A stretch of DNA of 64,000 nt from Cotesia glomerata (Eukaryota; Arthropoda; Insecta; Hymenoptera; Braconidae), in contig NC_058161.1 in assembly GCF_020080835.1 (NCBI RefSeq), positions 15,365,603 to 15,429,602 of the forward strand, given 5' to 3'. Of this stretch, positions 22,801-33,586 are shown piece by piece (positions within the stretch are counted from its first letter, which is position 1; every line of letters starts with the position of its first letter). Both the position numbers and the translations under genes were made by a program. Under the pieces are notes generated by a model. That model did no database searches and was not told the DNA's origin. It saw nothing but the letters and a program-made list of their open reading frames with translations.

Positions 22801-24335
22801 CAAATACCAATTAATGAATGGAAAAAATGTTCTATCCATTCACTTTAGGACAAATCTACAGCTGTGAAAAAATAATAAATTAGCACTTCCTTAAATCATT
22901 TAAAAATCGTTTCAAAAATGTCCTGTAAAAGTTCCAAAATTGTTCTAAATATGTTTCGAATTTGTTTTCAAAACATTTTTTGTATTTTAATTTGTATTCA
23001 AAAAATCTTCCACATAAGATTTTAAGGACAAAATTTTAACTTAATTGTTTAAAATAAAACGCGTTAATTCTTAAATTATCTTAGAAGTATTCCGAAAATC
23101 ATAAAAAAATACTTAAAATTTACAAAAAAATTCTGAAAATGCACTATTTGAAAATTTCCGATTATTTATCTGATGTCCAAGAATTGTCCAAAAAATCTTT
23201 CTTATTGTATCACGTTCGGATGTCTACACTTAATATAAGGGGTTACATGGGTTTCCTCCTGGAAAAAATGGCCTATTTTCAACAATTTTTTTTAATAGAA
23301 AAAATGAAATATTCTATTCAAACTTTATACTGTTTTGAAGATACATGTTTATTAAGGAATTATTGAAATTTTGAAAAAAAAATATTAAAAACTCTGCTAA
23401 TGTGACGTCATTTCCGGCGAGCCCTCGGAAAAAAGATGCGTTCGCGTGATCAGTAGAACTCCTAGTAGGATCATCTGAAGTGCAAAAAAAAAAATATATG
23501 CTTTAGTTAAGACTTCAAACTAGGTCTTGAACGGAAGAAAAAAAAATGAAAATTGGATATTTGGCAGAGGTTTTTACAAAAAAATTGAAAATTTGGCTTA
23601 AATTTCGCGGAATATTTTTTTTTTTAAATCGTTGTAAATAAAAAAAAATTAGGAAAACGGTTGACCCTGAAGGCCATCCCTGCAACTTCCCGCTAATTCC
23701 ATACTTAGGCGCTTAAAATTGCACCAATGATGTTTTTGAGCTCTTCGAGCTTAAAAATACAATTTATGGGTTATTTTGAGCTCTCCGAGCTCAAAGAGAT
23801 TGCTTTCCTATGCTTTTGAGCTCTTCGAGTTCAAAAGTCTGATAGAGATTTGATAAGACACTATTTTTTGAATTTTTAAACCGCAATAACTTTTGAATGA
23901 ATAAACCGATTTTCACGCGGTTGGCAGCATTCGATGCAGTTTTTCAAGCCTCACAAAGAATTTTAAATTTTGAATTGATCGCGCTAGGAATTTCGGAGTT
24001 ATTCCGAAAAAACACTTTTTTCGGTTTTCTTTCGTTCACGATATCTCTCGAACGAATCAACCGATTTTGACCGGACTGGTGGCGATCGACGTGGTTTTTC
24101 GAGGTTAAGAGCTGATTAGTTTTTGGAATTGAACCATAAAGCTGTTTAAAAGTTATTCTAAAAAAACCACATTTGAAAAAATTTTTTTTTTCAGTTTTTT
24201 GAAGATTTCTCAAAATCTATTGATCTGAATCGGTCCAAATAGTTTTCAAAATCTAAGTTTGGTCAAGCCCTTTCGAATGGCACCAACCACGATGAAATCG
24301 GTCAAGCCATTCAAAAGTTATAAGCGGTTCACATA

Positions 24336-24371
<36 letters not shown>

Positions 24372-27300
24372 GACACCGTGACAACCTCGCGGGGATATTC
24401 AGGGAAGCTTCCTGTGACCTTCAAACGTCGAGATCTGATGAAAACTCGATTTTTGTAAAACGGGGTGAAAACAATAACTTCCCGATTTTTGAAAATCTTC
24501 GATTTTCTTAGCGGGAAGTTAAAAAAAAAAAAATCTTCCGTTCAAGACCTTGTAAATTATATCTCGAAGACCTGTCTAAAATTTCATCAAGATCGGTTGA
24601 GTAGTTCTCGAGGAATCGTGGGTATCGTTTTTGAAAACATAGTTTTGAGAAAAACGCGTTTAAAGTTTTGAGTGACAATACAATAGCGCCTTGAGGGTGC
24701 AACTTTTTAAAACTGTATCTCCGAAACTATTATTCGGATCGATTTGAAACTTTAGGACAATATTCTAGAGATGTAGAATTTAATAAGACCAAAAAAAAAG
24801 TCGATTTTTTGAAACCGTGAAACCCATGTAACCCCTTAAGACATTTTTTGGACAATTTTGTTTTTACACGAGACTATCATAGTTTAATTTTTGAAATTTT
24901 TAATTGTTTTAACGAAAAATTAAAAATTTCAAAAATTTTTTTTCTAAATCTCGACGATTTGAGGTCTTTAAAAGCTATTTTGATTATTTTTTCATATATG
25001 CCCTTTTGGCTTTAAAATTTTTTTTTTCTTCAAGCCAAACAGGCGTAAGTCAAAAAAAATTTTTTTTTACGTTTTCCAACCAGGTTGATATAATGATACT
25101 TTTATTAATTACCAAGTTAATTGGAGAAAAAAAATTTTTTTTCACACCCTTTGGGCATTAGTTACGCTATGTATATAATTAACTAATAAGTAAATTTAAA
25201 ATTAATTATAATTGACTAATATTTGAAATAATAAAACTTTTGAATTTGAACTAGGTTATTAAGCGAGCAGAAGTTTTGGATTTATCAGAACAAGAACGAG
25301 TTGGCAAACTAGTTGAACGTCTTGATAATATGAAGCGCAATGTTACAGTTGTTAATACAACAAGATCAAGTGATAAGAGTTGCGGAAACAGATGCATACG
25401 TAGCAAAAGATGTGTTTGTTCTTGTGCTCTATGTGGCGAAAAATTTACTGTCCTTGGAGGTGGATCCATTTTATGCAAAGATTGTTGCAAATACGTTTGC
25501 AAAAAATGTGGAGTTGAGACAACAATATCAACAGTAGTAATTAACAATAAATCACGGATAAAAAACAAGAAATTTTTTACCGCTTCTTCAATATCTGATA
25601 TTTCAATGATTGAAACAGAAAATGATGAGCCAATTAAAGTATCTACTAAAATTTTTTTATGTCGTATTTGTACAGAAACACGAGAAATGTGGAAAAAAAG
25701 TGGTGCTTGGTTCTTCAAAAGCTTGCCCAAATATATTTTACCAGAAAAAAAGGTTAGTGTTATTTTTTTGAACTCTAAAAAGCGCTATTCGACCACACCT
25801 GACATGTATAGGTATATTTCTTGTTTGAATATTGAAAAAAAGTTTGGAAAATCCAAAAGTGCACGCCTCATAACGCTCATCCTTTTTTAAGAAAAAAAAA
25901 TTGTGTAATTGATTAAAAAAAAAAAAAAATTATAATTAAGTAATTTCTTAGAGTATTTTTTTTTTTTTAAATATCAGCGCCCTTTTTTTTTGTCATATGC
26001 GCACGCAATCTAGCTTGATCAAGTGGCGCCATAGTTTTCACGTGACAAATAAGAAAAATTTGTTTGTCTTTGTACGATTGTATCGTAATGAATTTTAATA
26101 AAAATTCAATTTAAAAAAAAAATACGTAAACTAGGCTACTGATATGAAATACGGACCCAGTTCATCGCATTCTAAAACTAATAAAAAAAGTCCGGTCTTG
26201 AAATATCAATTTGTTCGGGAGTAATAGTTGTTACATCCAAAATGGGGTGACATCCGGACGTCCACGTAAATTTTTTTTCAAAACGTTTTTTTTTTCAAAA
26301 TAGCTATATGAAATGATTTTAGAAAGTAAAAGATGGTTTAATTTAAGTGGTTATGATAGATAATATTAATATGGTTATGATAGAGACATTTAAAGATCAC
26401 AAAATTGCTTGACCTTGACGAGTCGAGCATAAAGCACAACCTCACGCGCTTCGCGCTATGAGGCGTGCAAAACACGTTATTAAAAGGCAATAATGTCCTA
26501 AAATTTATTTTTTATTATATTTTTGCAAATAACGATATAAGACTGACTACAACAAATAGATATTCAAAGACATCTACCTAAAAAATAGAATTTATAACAG
26601 ATGAAAGTCATTTGATGATAAAAGCTAAAAATTCATTTATTCTTGATTTCTTTTAAAATTATCTCAATTACGAAATAAATTGGAAAAAGTATCAAAAGTC
26701 GACGAATAATAACTTAAATTAAAGATAATCATGTGAACTTTAAAATAAATTTAATAGTTTAAAGCTAATTTTTACGGCTTAAAAATTATTTAAAGAAAAA
26801 GAGCCAAAATACGTTCATTGAAAAATTTTTTCAAATTTTCAAAATCACGGAATTAATTGAAAAAATCATCAAAACTAGACGAATGATTGCTTAAATTACA
26901 AGTAATTAAATGAAGTTTGAGATAAATTTGATAGATTTCATCTATCTTTTACACCTGGAAAATTATTTCCATAAAATATACGAAATTCAAAATTTATTAA
27001 AAATAAAAAAAATTTTTAAACACCCACAACTCGTAAACTAACCAGCCGATTTTGCTTATCTTTAAATTTGATCTTAGTATTGATCCACAGAATAAGCCCA
27101 CAAAATTTTATAAAAATCGGTTAAGAACTGTGGGCGTAATCCTGCTTACATGACGCGTTATATCACATAAATACATATATAGACATATATAAATGAAACA
27201 TATGACAAAATTTTCTTAAAATTGCGACATGAGACCGGCTACAACAGATAGATTTCTAAAGAAATCAACCTAAAAATAAAATTTAATTTTTTATATTTTT

Positions 27301-27894
27301 CAGAAAACTCAGAGTGAGATTAAAAGCACGTGTAAAATTTTAAGTAACTCTACTGAACTGATCGAACAAGATTCATCCTCAGACGAGGATTCTACTCACA
27401 ATTCTACTCAACCAAATTTATTCCTTTCACATAGTTTGTCTTCAAATCTTCCCGATTTATCTCGAAGCCAAAATTTTGATACCAAAGTAGATATTGAGAT
27501 TCAGCGCAAAAGTGCTACAGCTCTTACTGAGATTGATAGAATGAAGAGTAGTAGTCCACATAAATTACAATTTCATTTGTCGCCTCATAACCAATTAAGT
27601 GAACCGTCTATTTCTTCATCTTCAACTTTACTTTCATCTCCTGTATCATCAGCATCTCTTTTATCACTGACAAAATCAACAAATCGTTTGTCAAAACAAA
27701 AAGAAAAATCCCTTTCAAGTAGCAAAAATTCAATTTTTTATACAAATCTTTCATCTAATAGCAGTGAATCAATTGACAGTGAATCATTATACAAGAATGA
27801 TATCTCTTCCAAGTCACCTGTAAATAGTAAAAAATCAAAAAAAAAATCTAATCGCAGAAAATTTTTTAATGACAAAAAAGACTTAAGCGATTAG
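19218..27894 (+). CDS. Rph: Rabphilin/Noc2-type Rab effector, FYVE-like zinc finger, no C2 domains
   Basis: Four exons join in phase: 19218-19306, 22432-22579, 25255-25752 and 27304-27894, giving 441 aa. The N-terminus WVCPSDRQLALRAKLKTGWS is diagnostic for rabphilin/Noc2. The Rab-binding helix runs through EQERVGKLVERLDNMKRNV (about 92-110). A FYVE-type zinc finger follows, with cysteine pairs C136/C139, C153/C156, C161/C164 and C215/C218. The helix motif SGAWFFK is at 228-234. Between the third and last cysteine pairs lies an unusually long Ser/Ile-rich stretch of about 50 residues. Residues 246-441 are Ser/Lys-rich and end in KKSKKKSNRRKFF; no C2 domain follows before the stop, nor before the next gene. 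Known role: binding of GTP-Rab3/Rab27 on secretory vesicles. Architecture resembles Noc2 (RPH3AL) rather than full rabphilin. A longer isoform using a splice donor inside exon 4 cannot be excluded. Confidence 0.88.
19851..20220. mobile_element. Fold-back MITE with GAGAAAAAATTTC-type ends, copy 2
   Basis: The left part CACTAAGAAAGAAAAATTTT and the core TTATTTCTTAGCCGAAGAAA match the copy at 4354-4707. The right half (TTAGCTAAGAAATGAAATTG, then TTTCTCATGT) is the inverse. It lies in rabphilin intron 1. Confidence 0.65.
21007..21859. mobile_element. 853-bp Harbinger-like MITE, GGGGGCGTCC ends, ATA duplication
   Basis: The left end reads ATA|GGGGGCGTCCATTAATTACG and the right end CGTAATTTATGGACGCCCCC|ATA, a 3-bp direct duplication of the target. 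Inside the left and right ends, G-rich runs (CTAGGGGGGGAGTGG and GGGGGGAGGGGGGG) follow. The interior carries an inverted fragment of family C. A second copy is at 59611-60754. A 3-bp duplication and G-rich ends fit PIF/Harbinger, but no transposase is present, so the class is inference. Confidence 0.8.
23238..24836. mobile_element. 1.6-kb TIR element AGGGGTTACATGGG, TA flanks, nested
   Basis: The left end reads TA|AGGGGTTACATGGGTTTC and the right end GAAACCCATGTAACCCCT|TA. Inner sequences are inverted too: GGTCTTGAACGGAAG near 23524 against CTTCCGTTCAAGACC near 24535. It sits inside a GTCCC-family relic and itself carries the AACTTCCCGC element at 23684-24520. Confidence 0.8.
23684..24520 (+). 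mobile_element. AACTTCCCGC TIR element with GAGCTC hairpins and (AC)n, copy 1
   Basis: The left end AACTTCCCGCTAATTCC mirrors the right end CTTAGCGGGAAGTT. Near the left end lie three short palindromes of the type TTTTGAGCTCTTCGAGCTTA. An (AC)n microsatellite is at 24341-24366. The interior holds repeated phrases such as GAATAAACCGATTTTCACGC and CGATCGACGTGGTTTTTCGA. Copies are at 60794-61504 (inverted), from 63644 onward, and as a fragment at 59813-60018. The conserved upstream phrase GGTTGACCCTGAAGGCCATC suggests the real element begins up to 40 bp earlier. Confidence 0.7.
26473..27290 (+). repeat. Dispersed repeat family C, copy 2, abutting a splice acceptor
   Basis: It starts CACGTTATTAAAAGGCAATA and matches 15112-15915 throughout (GAAAGTCATTTGATGATAAA, AACACCCACAACTCGTAAAC). 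It ends around CAGATAGATTTCTAAAGAAA, only about 30 bases before the acceptor of rabphilin exon 4. Upstream, at about 26120-26470, is other repeat-like sequence, including a small CCTCACGCGCTTCGCGCTATGAGG-type hairpin. Confidence 0.7.
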
Positions 27895-29900
27895 TCTGTT
27901 ATCGATCTTTTCAGTTAATTTTCTAGATAGGAATAAAATGAATCTCCAAGGCAGAGGTATGTAACTACCCTTACATGTATTTTACGTAGGGCAAAGGCTC
28001 CAAATATTGACCAGTTTAGATAAAATGAACATAAATACATTATTTATAAATTTAGTGGAAGAGTTTATGAGCTGAAACGAGTGTTATGCTTTTTTTATGA
28101 CTTCAACTTACAATCTATAATACTTTTGTGTATAAAAAACATAATAATAAAAATTTTATTATAATAATTAACGTTACTCCGACTAATGACCATCAAGCAC
28201 TAAATATTGACCGCCCGTGTTCCAAATACTAACCAGTAGTATTATGCTTATTAGACTTATAAATAACTTTTATTTTTAATCTATAATAGTTTCAACATTA
28301 GGTAATATATTAACTGACAAGTTAATTATTTCAGTATTGTTGTAAGTTGTTTTGTACTCTGATACAATATTATTTTCAGTACTTCTATTGAAATCAATTG
28401 CCAAAGCCTAATATTAAGTACATTAGATAATTTACAACACCAATTGTTGGCAAGAGTATTATTTCAATAATTAAGGTAGTTGTCGTGGTTAAGGCATACC
28501 GTCAGAAAATTCTAAATTTTTATCTATATATTAAAGACATGATAATACAATTACCCTTATAATTTGAAGTCGATTGACCACCTATAACCCAAGATTAATT
28601 CAATTAAAAATTGGATATTCGCATATACGCTCTCTGCAGTCTGTACCAGTTTCTTAGTTATAAAAAAAAAAAAAAAAAAAACTAACTATCAGAAACTTTC
28701 AAAAAACTGATAGTCTTTTAATGTATTTGTTGTGAGTTTAAAAAAAATAAAAAAAAATTTTTGACCGTTTAATTATTTATAAATAATGGATTAAAGTTCA
28801 ACAATTTATGAAAAAGTATATATCTACTGAGTCGGACAGAAACAATTGTATAGGTTGCGTCTTCACGGGTATAGTCGCGTAAAAATTATGGATTACTTAG
28901 CTACAAGCTCATATACTTTTGCGGCGCGTATAATCTCTAATTTTTTGACAATATTGACCATGACAACTACCTTAACATGATTTTTCTAACAAAAATGATT
29001 GATAATTAATCTTTGATATTAAATTGTTTTGACAAATACTTATTTATTGATTATGAAGTATTTAATTTTATATAAATTGATCATAAATTAACTTATCAAA
29101 TACGGTGAAGTATTTTTTTTTTTTATTATGACAACTGCATATATTTATGTGCATACGCAAATTTTTATTTAAAGTATAATTAAAAACCAATAACTACGTA
29201 CTGAATATAAAATTAAATTACTAGATTTTTGAAAATCAAGTTGGTATGCTACCTGGTCAATAATTAGTTCTTTTGTCCTAGATGTGGTCATAATTTTTGA
29301 TAATTAGTTTAGATATCCTGTCAAGGTAATTTATTTACAAATTTCAGGAGAGACGTTTTTAAAAGCAAGAATATGGTCTACAGTGATTTTAAACAACAAA
29401 GTTGTAAACAGCTTCAAAAATAAATTTTTTATGCATACTTATGTTATACTTTCAAATGAATGATAAAAATAAATGTAATTTGAAATTTGAAATTACGTTG
29501 GTTCTCAAATAATGTCAATAAATAATTATGTTTAAATTTCACAATATTAAAGAGTTTTTTTTAAGTATCACTCTTTCTAAAAATTTCCCAGTGTCATTTG
29601 ATGATATTTGATAATTAAATTGTAGTTAATACAGTTAAGTACAACAAAATAAAACTTTTATTTTAATTATTATTATTTTTACATTTTTTTTTTAAGTAAG
29701 TAAGAAAACTACCATTAAAAAAGATATAATCCGTGAAAACTTCAACTACCTCTTAGAAAAATGAGCAGAAGTATAATTATTCTACGTTAGAATGGTAAGC
29801 GCCTGTAGATATTTGTGTGCAAATATTATTTAAAATACTGAAACATTTGTTCTTTAAGCAATAAATTATTCTTACACTTAGTTTCTACAAAATCCTTTTT
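27895..29900. other. Intergenic region between convergent rabphilin-like and ALMS genes
   Basis: No coding sequence and no C2-domain exon is visible here. At about 27988-28240 is a decayed relative of the AGGTAAAAG element family (CTCCAAATATTGACC and CTAAATATTGACCGCCC phrases). A complete AGGTAGTTG element occupies 28474-28972. The remainder is AT-rich; the 3' UTRs of both convergent genes must lie at the edges. Confidence 0.45.
28474..28972. mobile_element. 499-bp TIR element AGGTAGTTGTC, TA flanks
   Basis: The left end reads TA|AGGTAGTTGTCGTGGT and the right end ACCATGACAACTACCT|TA. The interior has no ORF. It shares terminal bases AGGTAGTTG with the smaller element at 58182-58470, but the interiors differ. 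Confidence 0.75.
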
Positions 29901-32900
29901 TCATAGAGTTGATATGACACTAACACTTTGCGATAAATCAACTTGACCTCTCAGAACTTTTTGTTGTAATTTTTTACAGAATATTTTTGCCATAAGATGA
30001 TTTCTTCGCATTCGGTCTTCTTTTTCTTGCTGTTTACGCTTACTTCTAATGTCGGTTAATCTCAAACGTCGCAGACGAAATCTCATTTTCATTTCATCGT
30101 CATCAATTTTTCTAGAACTTTTACCTGCAAATTATTAAAATAGTGATATTGTAATTATGAGTTGAAATGATAGTTTTTTAAGAGATCATTCCGGTTTGTA
30201 ACTTTTGAAAAAATTATTTTTTTTTATTTTTCGAAAGTACATATATATAAAAGTATTGTGTTAAAATTTCTAAGTGACTGGACCACTGTAACTTTATTAT
30301 TTTACAAGGTTTATGTAGATGTTCAAGTGGAGAAAAATCAAATTTTTGAAGAGGCTGAAGGAATTTTGTGTGGTGCCAGCATCACGGATTGACTTTAGGA
30401 AAGATTTTTTTTTAATTAATTAAAAAAACTTTGAACGCGTTTATCTCAGAAATATGTTTTTCTTTATACCTCGGTTGAAAGTACGCATCTTTTGCACCTA
30501 TTTCGATGCAGAAAGTTAAAGATTCGTGCATTGGTGAAGCTACACATTCGCTCTCTATAACAGCGGGAGCATAATAGTATATTACACACCTAGGGAAGTA
30601 AAGTAAGAAATGTCTCAGATCACATGTGTTATGTCCGCCCCGTATATTTATTAAATTTATTTTTTTTTTATTCTTATGGCATGTAAGCCTAAAGTCCACA
30701 CATACAAATTCATTATAATAGTTAATATAATGCGCGAGAACCGCAGTTGAAACCATCGGACAGATTAACCGATGGGGATTCTTGCCGCATCAGCAACAAG
30801 AGTCTTTAAAAACGCCTGCACAAGGCGGCTCCTCGTTCTTCTTTCAGTTAATTTACGTTGCATTTAGTTGCACTTAACTGAGTCGATCCGCCCCAGGTAT
30901 ACCTATTCGGCCGCCTAAATCTTTGGTGCATTTAGCTTCGGTTTGACATAGCGTTACCTTAGATTTTATTATAATACTGTAAGTAAAAATAGCCACGATT
31001 TACCGTGTAATCTTTAGTGCATTCAGCGGTCAAATCAGAATTATTTATAATCAATAATAATTCAATAAAATCCATTCTTAGAAATTTGTTTCTAGCGCCA
31101 AAGCTTTAGTGCGTTCGGTACGTTAGGATAAAGTTATATATTTTTTTGGTGAGTTGCGCGTTGTTTCCTCAAGGAAACAAATTGGACGTTAACCGTAATT
31201 ATAAAAGTAAATTCTGCTATTGTTCATAAGTGAAAATAATATAAGTTGCTCTGTGTATTGCTGTTGATATTTTGGAATAAAATGTGACAAACAAGAACAC
31301 TAATAAATTATACATATTCGAGTCATTATTTAAATTAAGAATCAACGTAAACCTACCCGTAAGATTAAGTTCGAGTCCCGACCTGAGGTGCTAGCAGCCG
31401 CCCAGGGAGGTAGGATTTGAAGGTGCATTAACAGTAAGTATAAGCTCTATTATCTATATTTGGATTCGCTTAGCGATTAGATCAAATTCGTACACTCAAT
31501 CTCTTCTGAGGCGTGGTTTTTCAATCCGGAAACTTCCCACAATCAAAATCTATAAAAATTGTATTCTTTACATTGTTAGTCCATCCTCCCCGTTTTACGC
31601 TACCGCATTCTAAAAACACTCGGACATAACACATGTAATTGTCGGCCGAGGCGAAGCCGAGGTTGACAAACATGTGATCTGAGGCTTTCTTATTTACTTC
31701 CCGTGGAGTGTATACTATTTTTTTGCTTGACGAAGGCAGAAAGCGGCACTTTCGTTTAGCGTAGCGGGCCGAAAGTTGACGCTTTCTGCCCGTCGAGCAA
31801 AAAAATGCTTTCGTTACCGCGACTGACATTAGCCATTTGTTACTAACTATGTTTTGTTTAGGCTGAGCATTTACGATTGATGATACAATACAACTTGGTT
31901 ATATTTCTTTATTTCTTCTACTTACATAAAATATTTTATGTATAAATGGAGATATAGATAAAGATATAACTGCCGTAAGAGTGAGTAGATTATCCGATGT
32001 AACTTATAACCAGGTTGTACTGTACTAAGATTCAGTTTTACAGTGACGTGTGTAAAATGGATCAACTTTATTTAATTAATGAATTATTTAGAAAAATGTA
32101 CGCAGTAACAACTATTTAATTTAATTTTTATTAATTATTGTTAATTTTCAGATAATATGCTCGTTTTTTCTATTTTTAACCGAGAATAATCTTTATTATG
32201 TTTGTTGAATTCAAGAAATTTCAGTTTTATTTAATTTAAAAATTTTTCAAAAAAAATGTTTGTTAATTATTTTTTATTTGATTTTACATGAATTTTTTTT
32301 TATTTGATGCCTGCCCCTCCGACCAGCAGCACTCGCTTCGCTCGTGCCGCAAATGTCGGGGGCAGGCATCAATTTTTTTTCGATGCAGTACATTAAATAT
32401 TTTACGTAATTTCGACCGGCTATAAAGAAAAATAGTATACACTACACGGGCAGAAGTTTGAGAGCTCTGAACTGCGTGCCGTGATCATGGCGCGCAGTGC
32501 AGAAATCTCAAACTTTCTGCCCTAATAGTGTAATATACTATTTCTGGTTTACGTATATGATATCTCCGGAATCACTGAGCCAATTTTAATGAAATTTAAA
32601 CCACATATTCGACATAGTAGTAGCTATTGCATCAGTTACAACCAAATCAAAATTTTGATTTTTACTATTTTTTTAGGATTAAAAAATATGAAAAACACCT
32701 CATTTTTCAGTTTTTTTTTTTTTTTTTTTTTTTTTTTTATCGCAGTCATTTTGTTATTTATTAATACATATTAATATCCGTAGCTGATGCAATGACTAAG
32801 TATATATTGAAAATAAACAATTTTGGTTTTTGTGTTTTAAATGAGCCGTTATTAAGTTATCATGTACGTCAGTGAAATACTAACTTGTGGAGTTAATTTA

Positions 32901-33544
32901 TAAATTTTATAAATTTAGATATTTTTTGCGTTATTTAAAAGTGTATTTTTTAAGTTAAATAAATTAAAAATTAATATCTTTAATAGTTTCTGTCTAAAAA
33001 AATCATGAATATTGGCTTTTTTTCAAGCGCCGGGACCAGAACAACTCCGTAATGAAAATCATTGAAAATTGTTTTCCACTTTTTAACTTGGTTTGCTATT
33101 AAAACATGATTCTTACTTATTAAAATTAAAATTTATTTATCTTTCAAAACATATTTTTAATTTGAATGTTTCACATTGTTAAAATATATAAGTAGTATCT
33201 TGGCGCTCGCTGCTGCGGTTGAAAAAGGGCCGTTTGCCTATTTTAAAATTACGCGTGAGTTTTTTTGTGAATGAAATTGTTATTTGAGCATGACAAGTTT
33301 ATTTTTGTGCCCACATATATCATCGTATTTGTAATATAAAATAGTATGTGCAACTCGTGTGACTTTGTCGCACTAGTTGCATTATGTATTATTGTGTTTT
33401 AGAGTTCCGTGCATCCGTTTTTTCACCATAAAAAAAAAAATAAATTTAGATATTTTTTGTGTCAATCGAGATTGTATTTGTTGAGTTGAATAAATTTTTT
33501 ATTAATATCTATAATAGTTTCTGTGTAAAAAAATCATGAATTTT

Positions 33545-33586
<42 letters not shown>

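Larger units (their letters stand above)
22826..24871. mobile_element. Degraded GTCCC-family element split by a nested insertion
   Basis: The left part contains TTAGGACAAATCTACAGCTG and reaches CACGTTCGGATGTCTACACT. The right remnant AGACATTTTTTGGACAATTT ends in TTTTTACACGAG. Joined, these follow the order of the 17977-19029 element. The break is occupied by the element at 23238-24836. The left boundary is approximate. Confidence 0.6.
30190..33050 (-). mobile_element. Dispersed element X, copy 2, with inserted modules (ALMS intron 2)
   Basis: This region carries the same segments as 7430-8795 in the opposite orientation: TTGTGTGGTGCCAGCATCAC near 30368, TATGTTTTTCTTTATACC near 30453, ACCACATATTCGACATAGTA near 32602, AATGAGCCGTTATTAAGTTA near 32838 and ATCATGAATATTGGC near 33001. 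It is about 1.5 kb longer than copy 1 because of a GC-rich hairpin module, a ~960-bp unknown insertion (30640-31617) and a further hairpin (32424-32545). A 102-aa minus-strand frame at 31521-31829 is hairpin-module DNA, not a gene. Confidence 0.55.

Noticed and set aside
23684..24520. GAGCTC palindromes considered as a CRISPR-like array or terminators
   Set aside because: The spacing is irregular, repeats are inverted within each unit, copies move with a TIR element, and the DNA is eukaryotic.
25251..25730. 159-aa minus-strand frame opposite rabphilin exon 3
   Set aside because: It is the antisense shadow of a clearly conserved coding exon.
31521..31829. 102-aa minus-strand open frame in the ALMS intron
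   Set aside because: It lies in the GC-rich hairpin module; GC-rich repeat DNA lacks stops by chance, and the frame is not kept in the other copies of the module.
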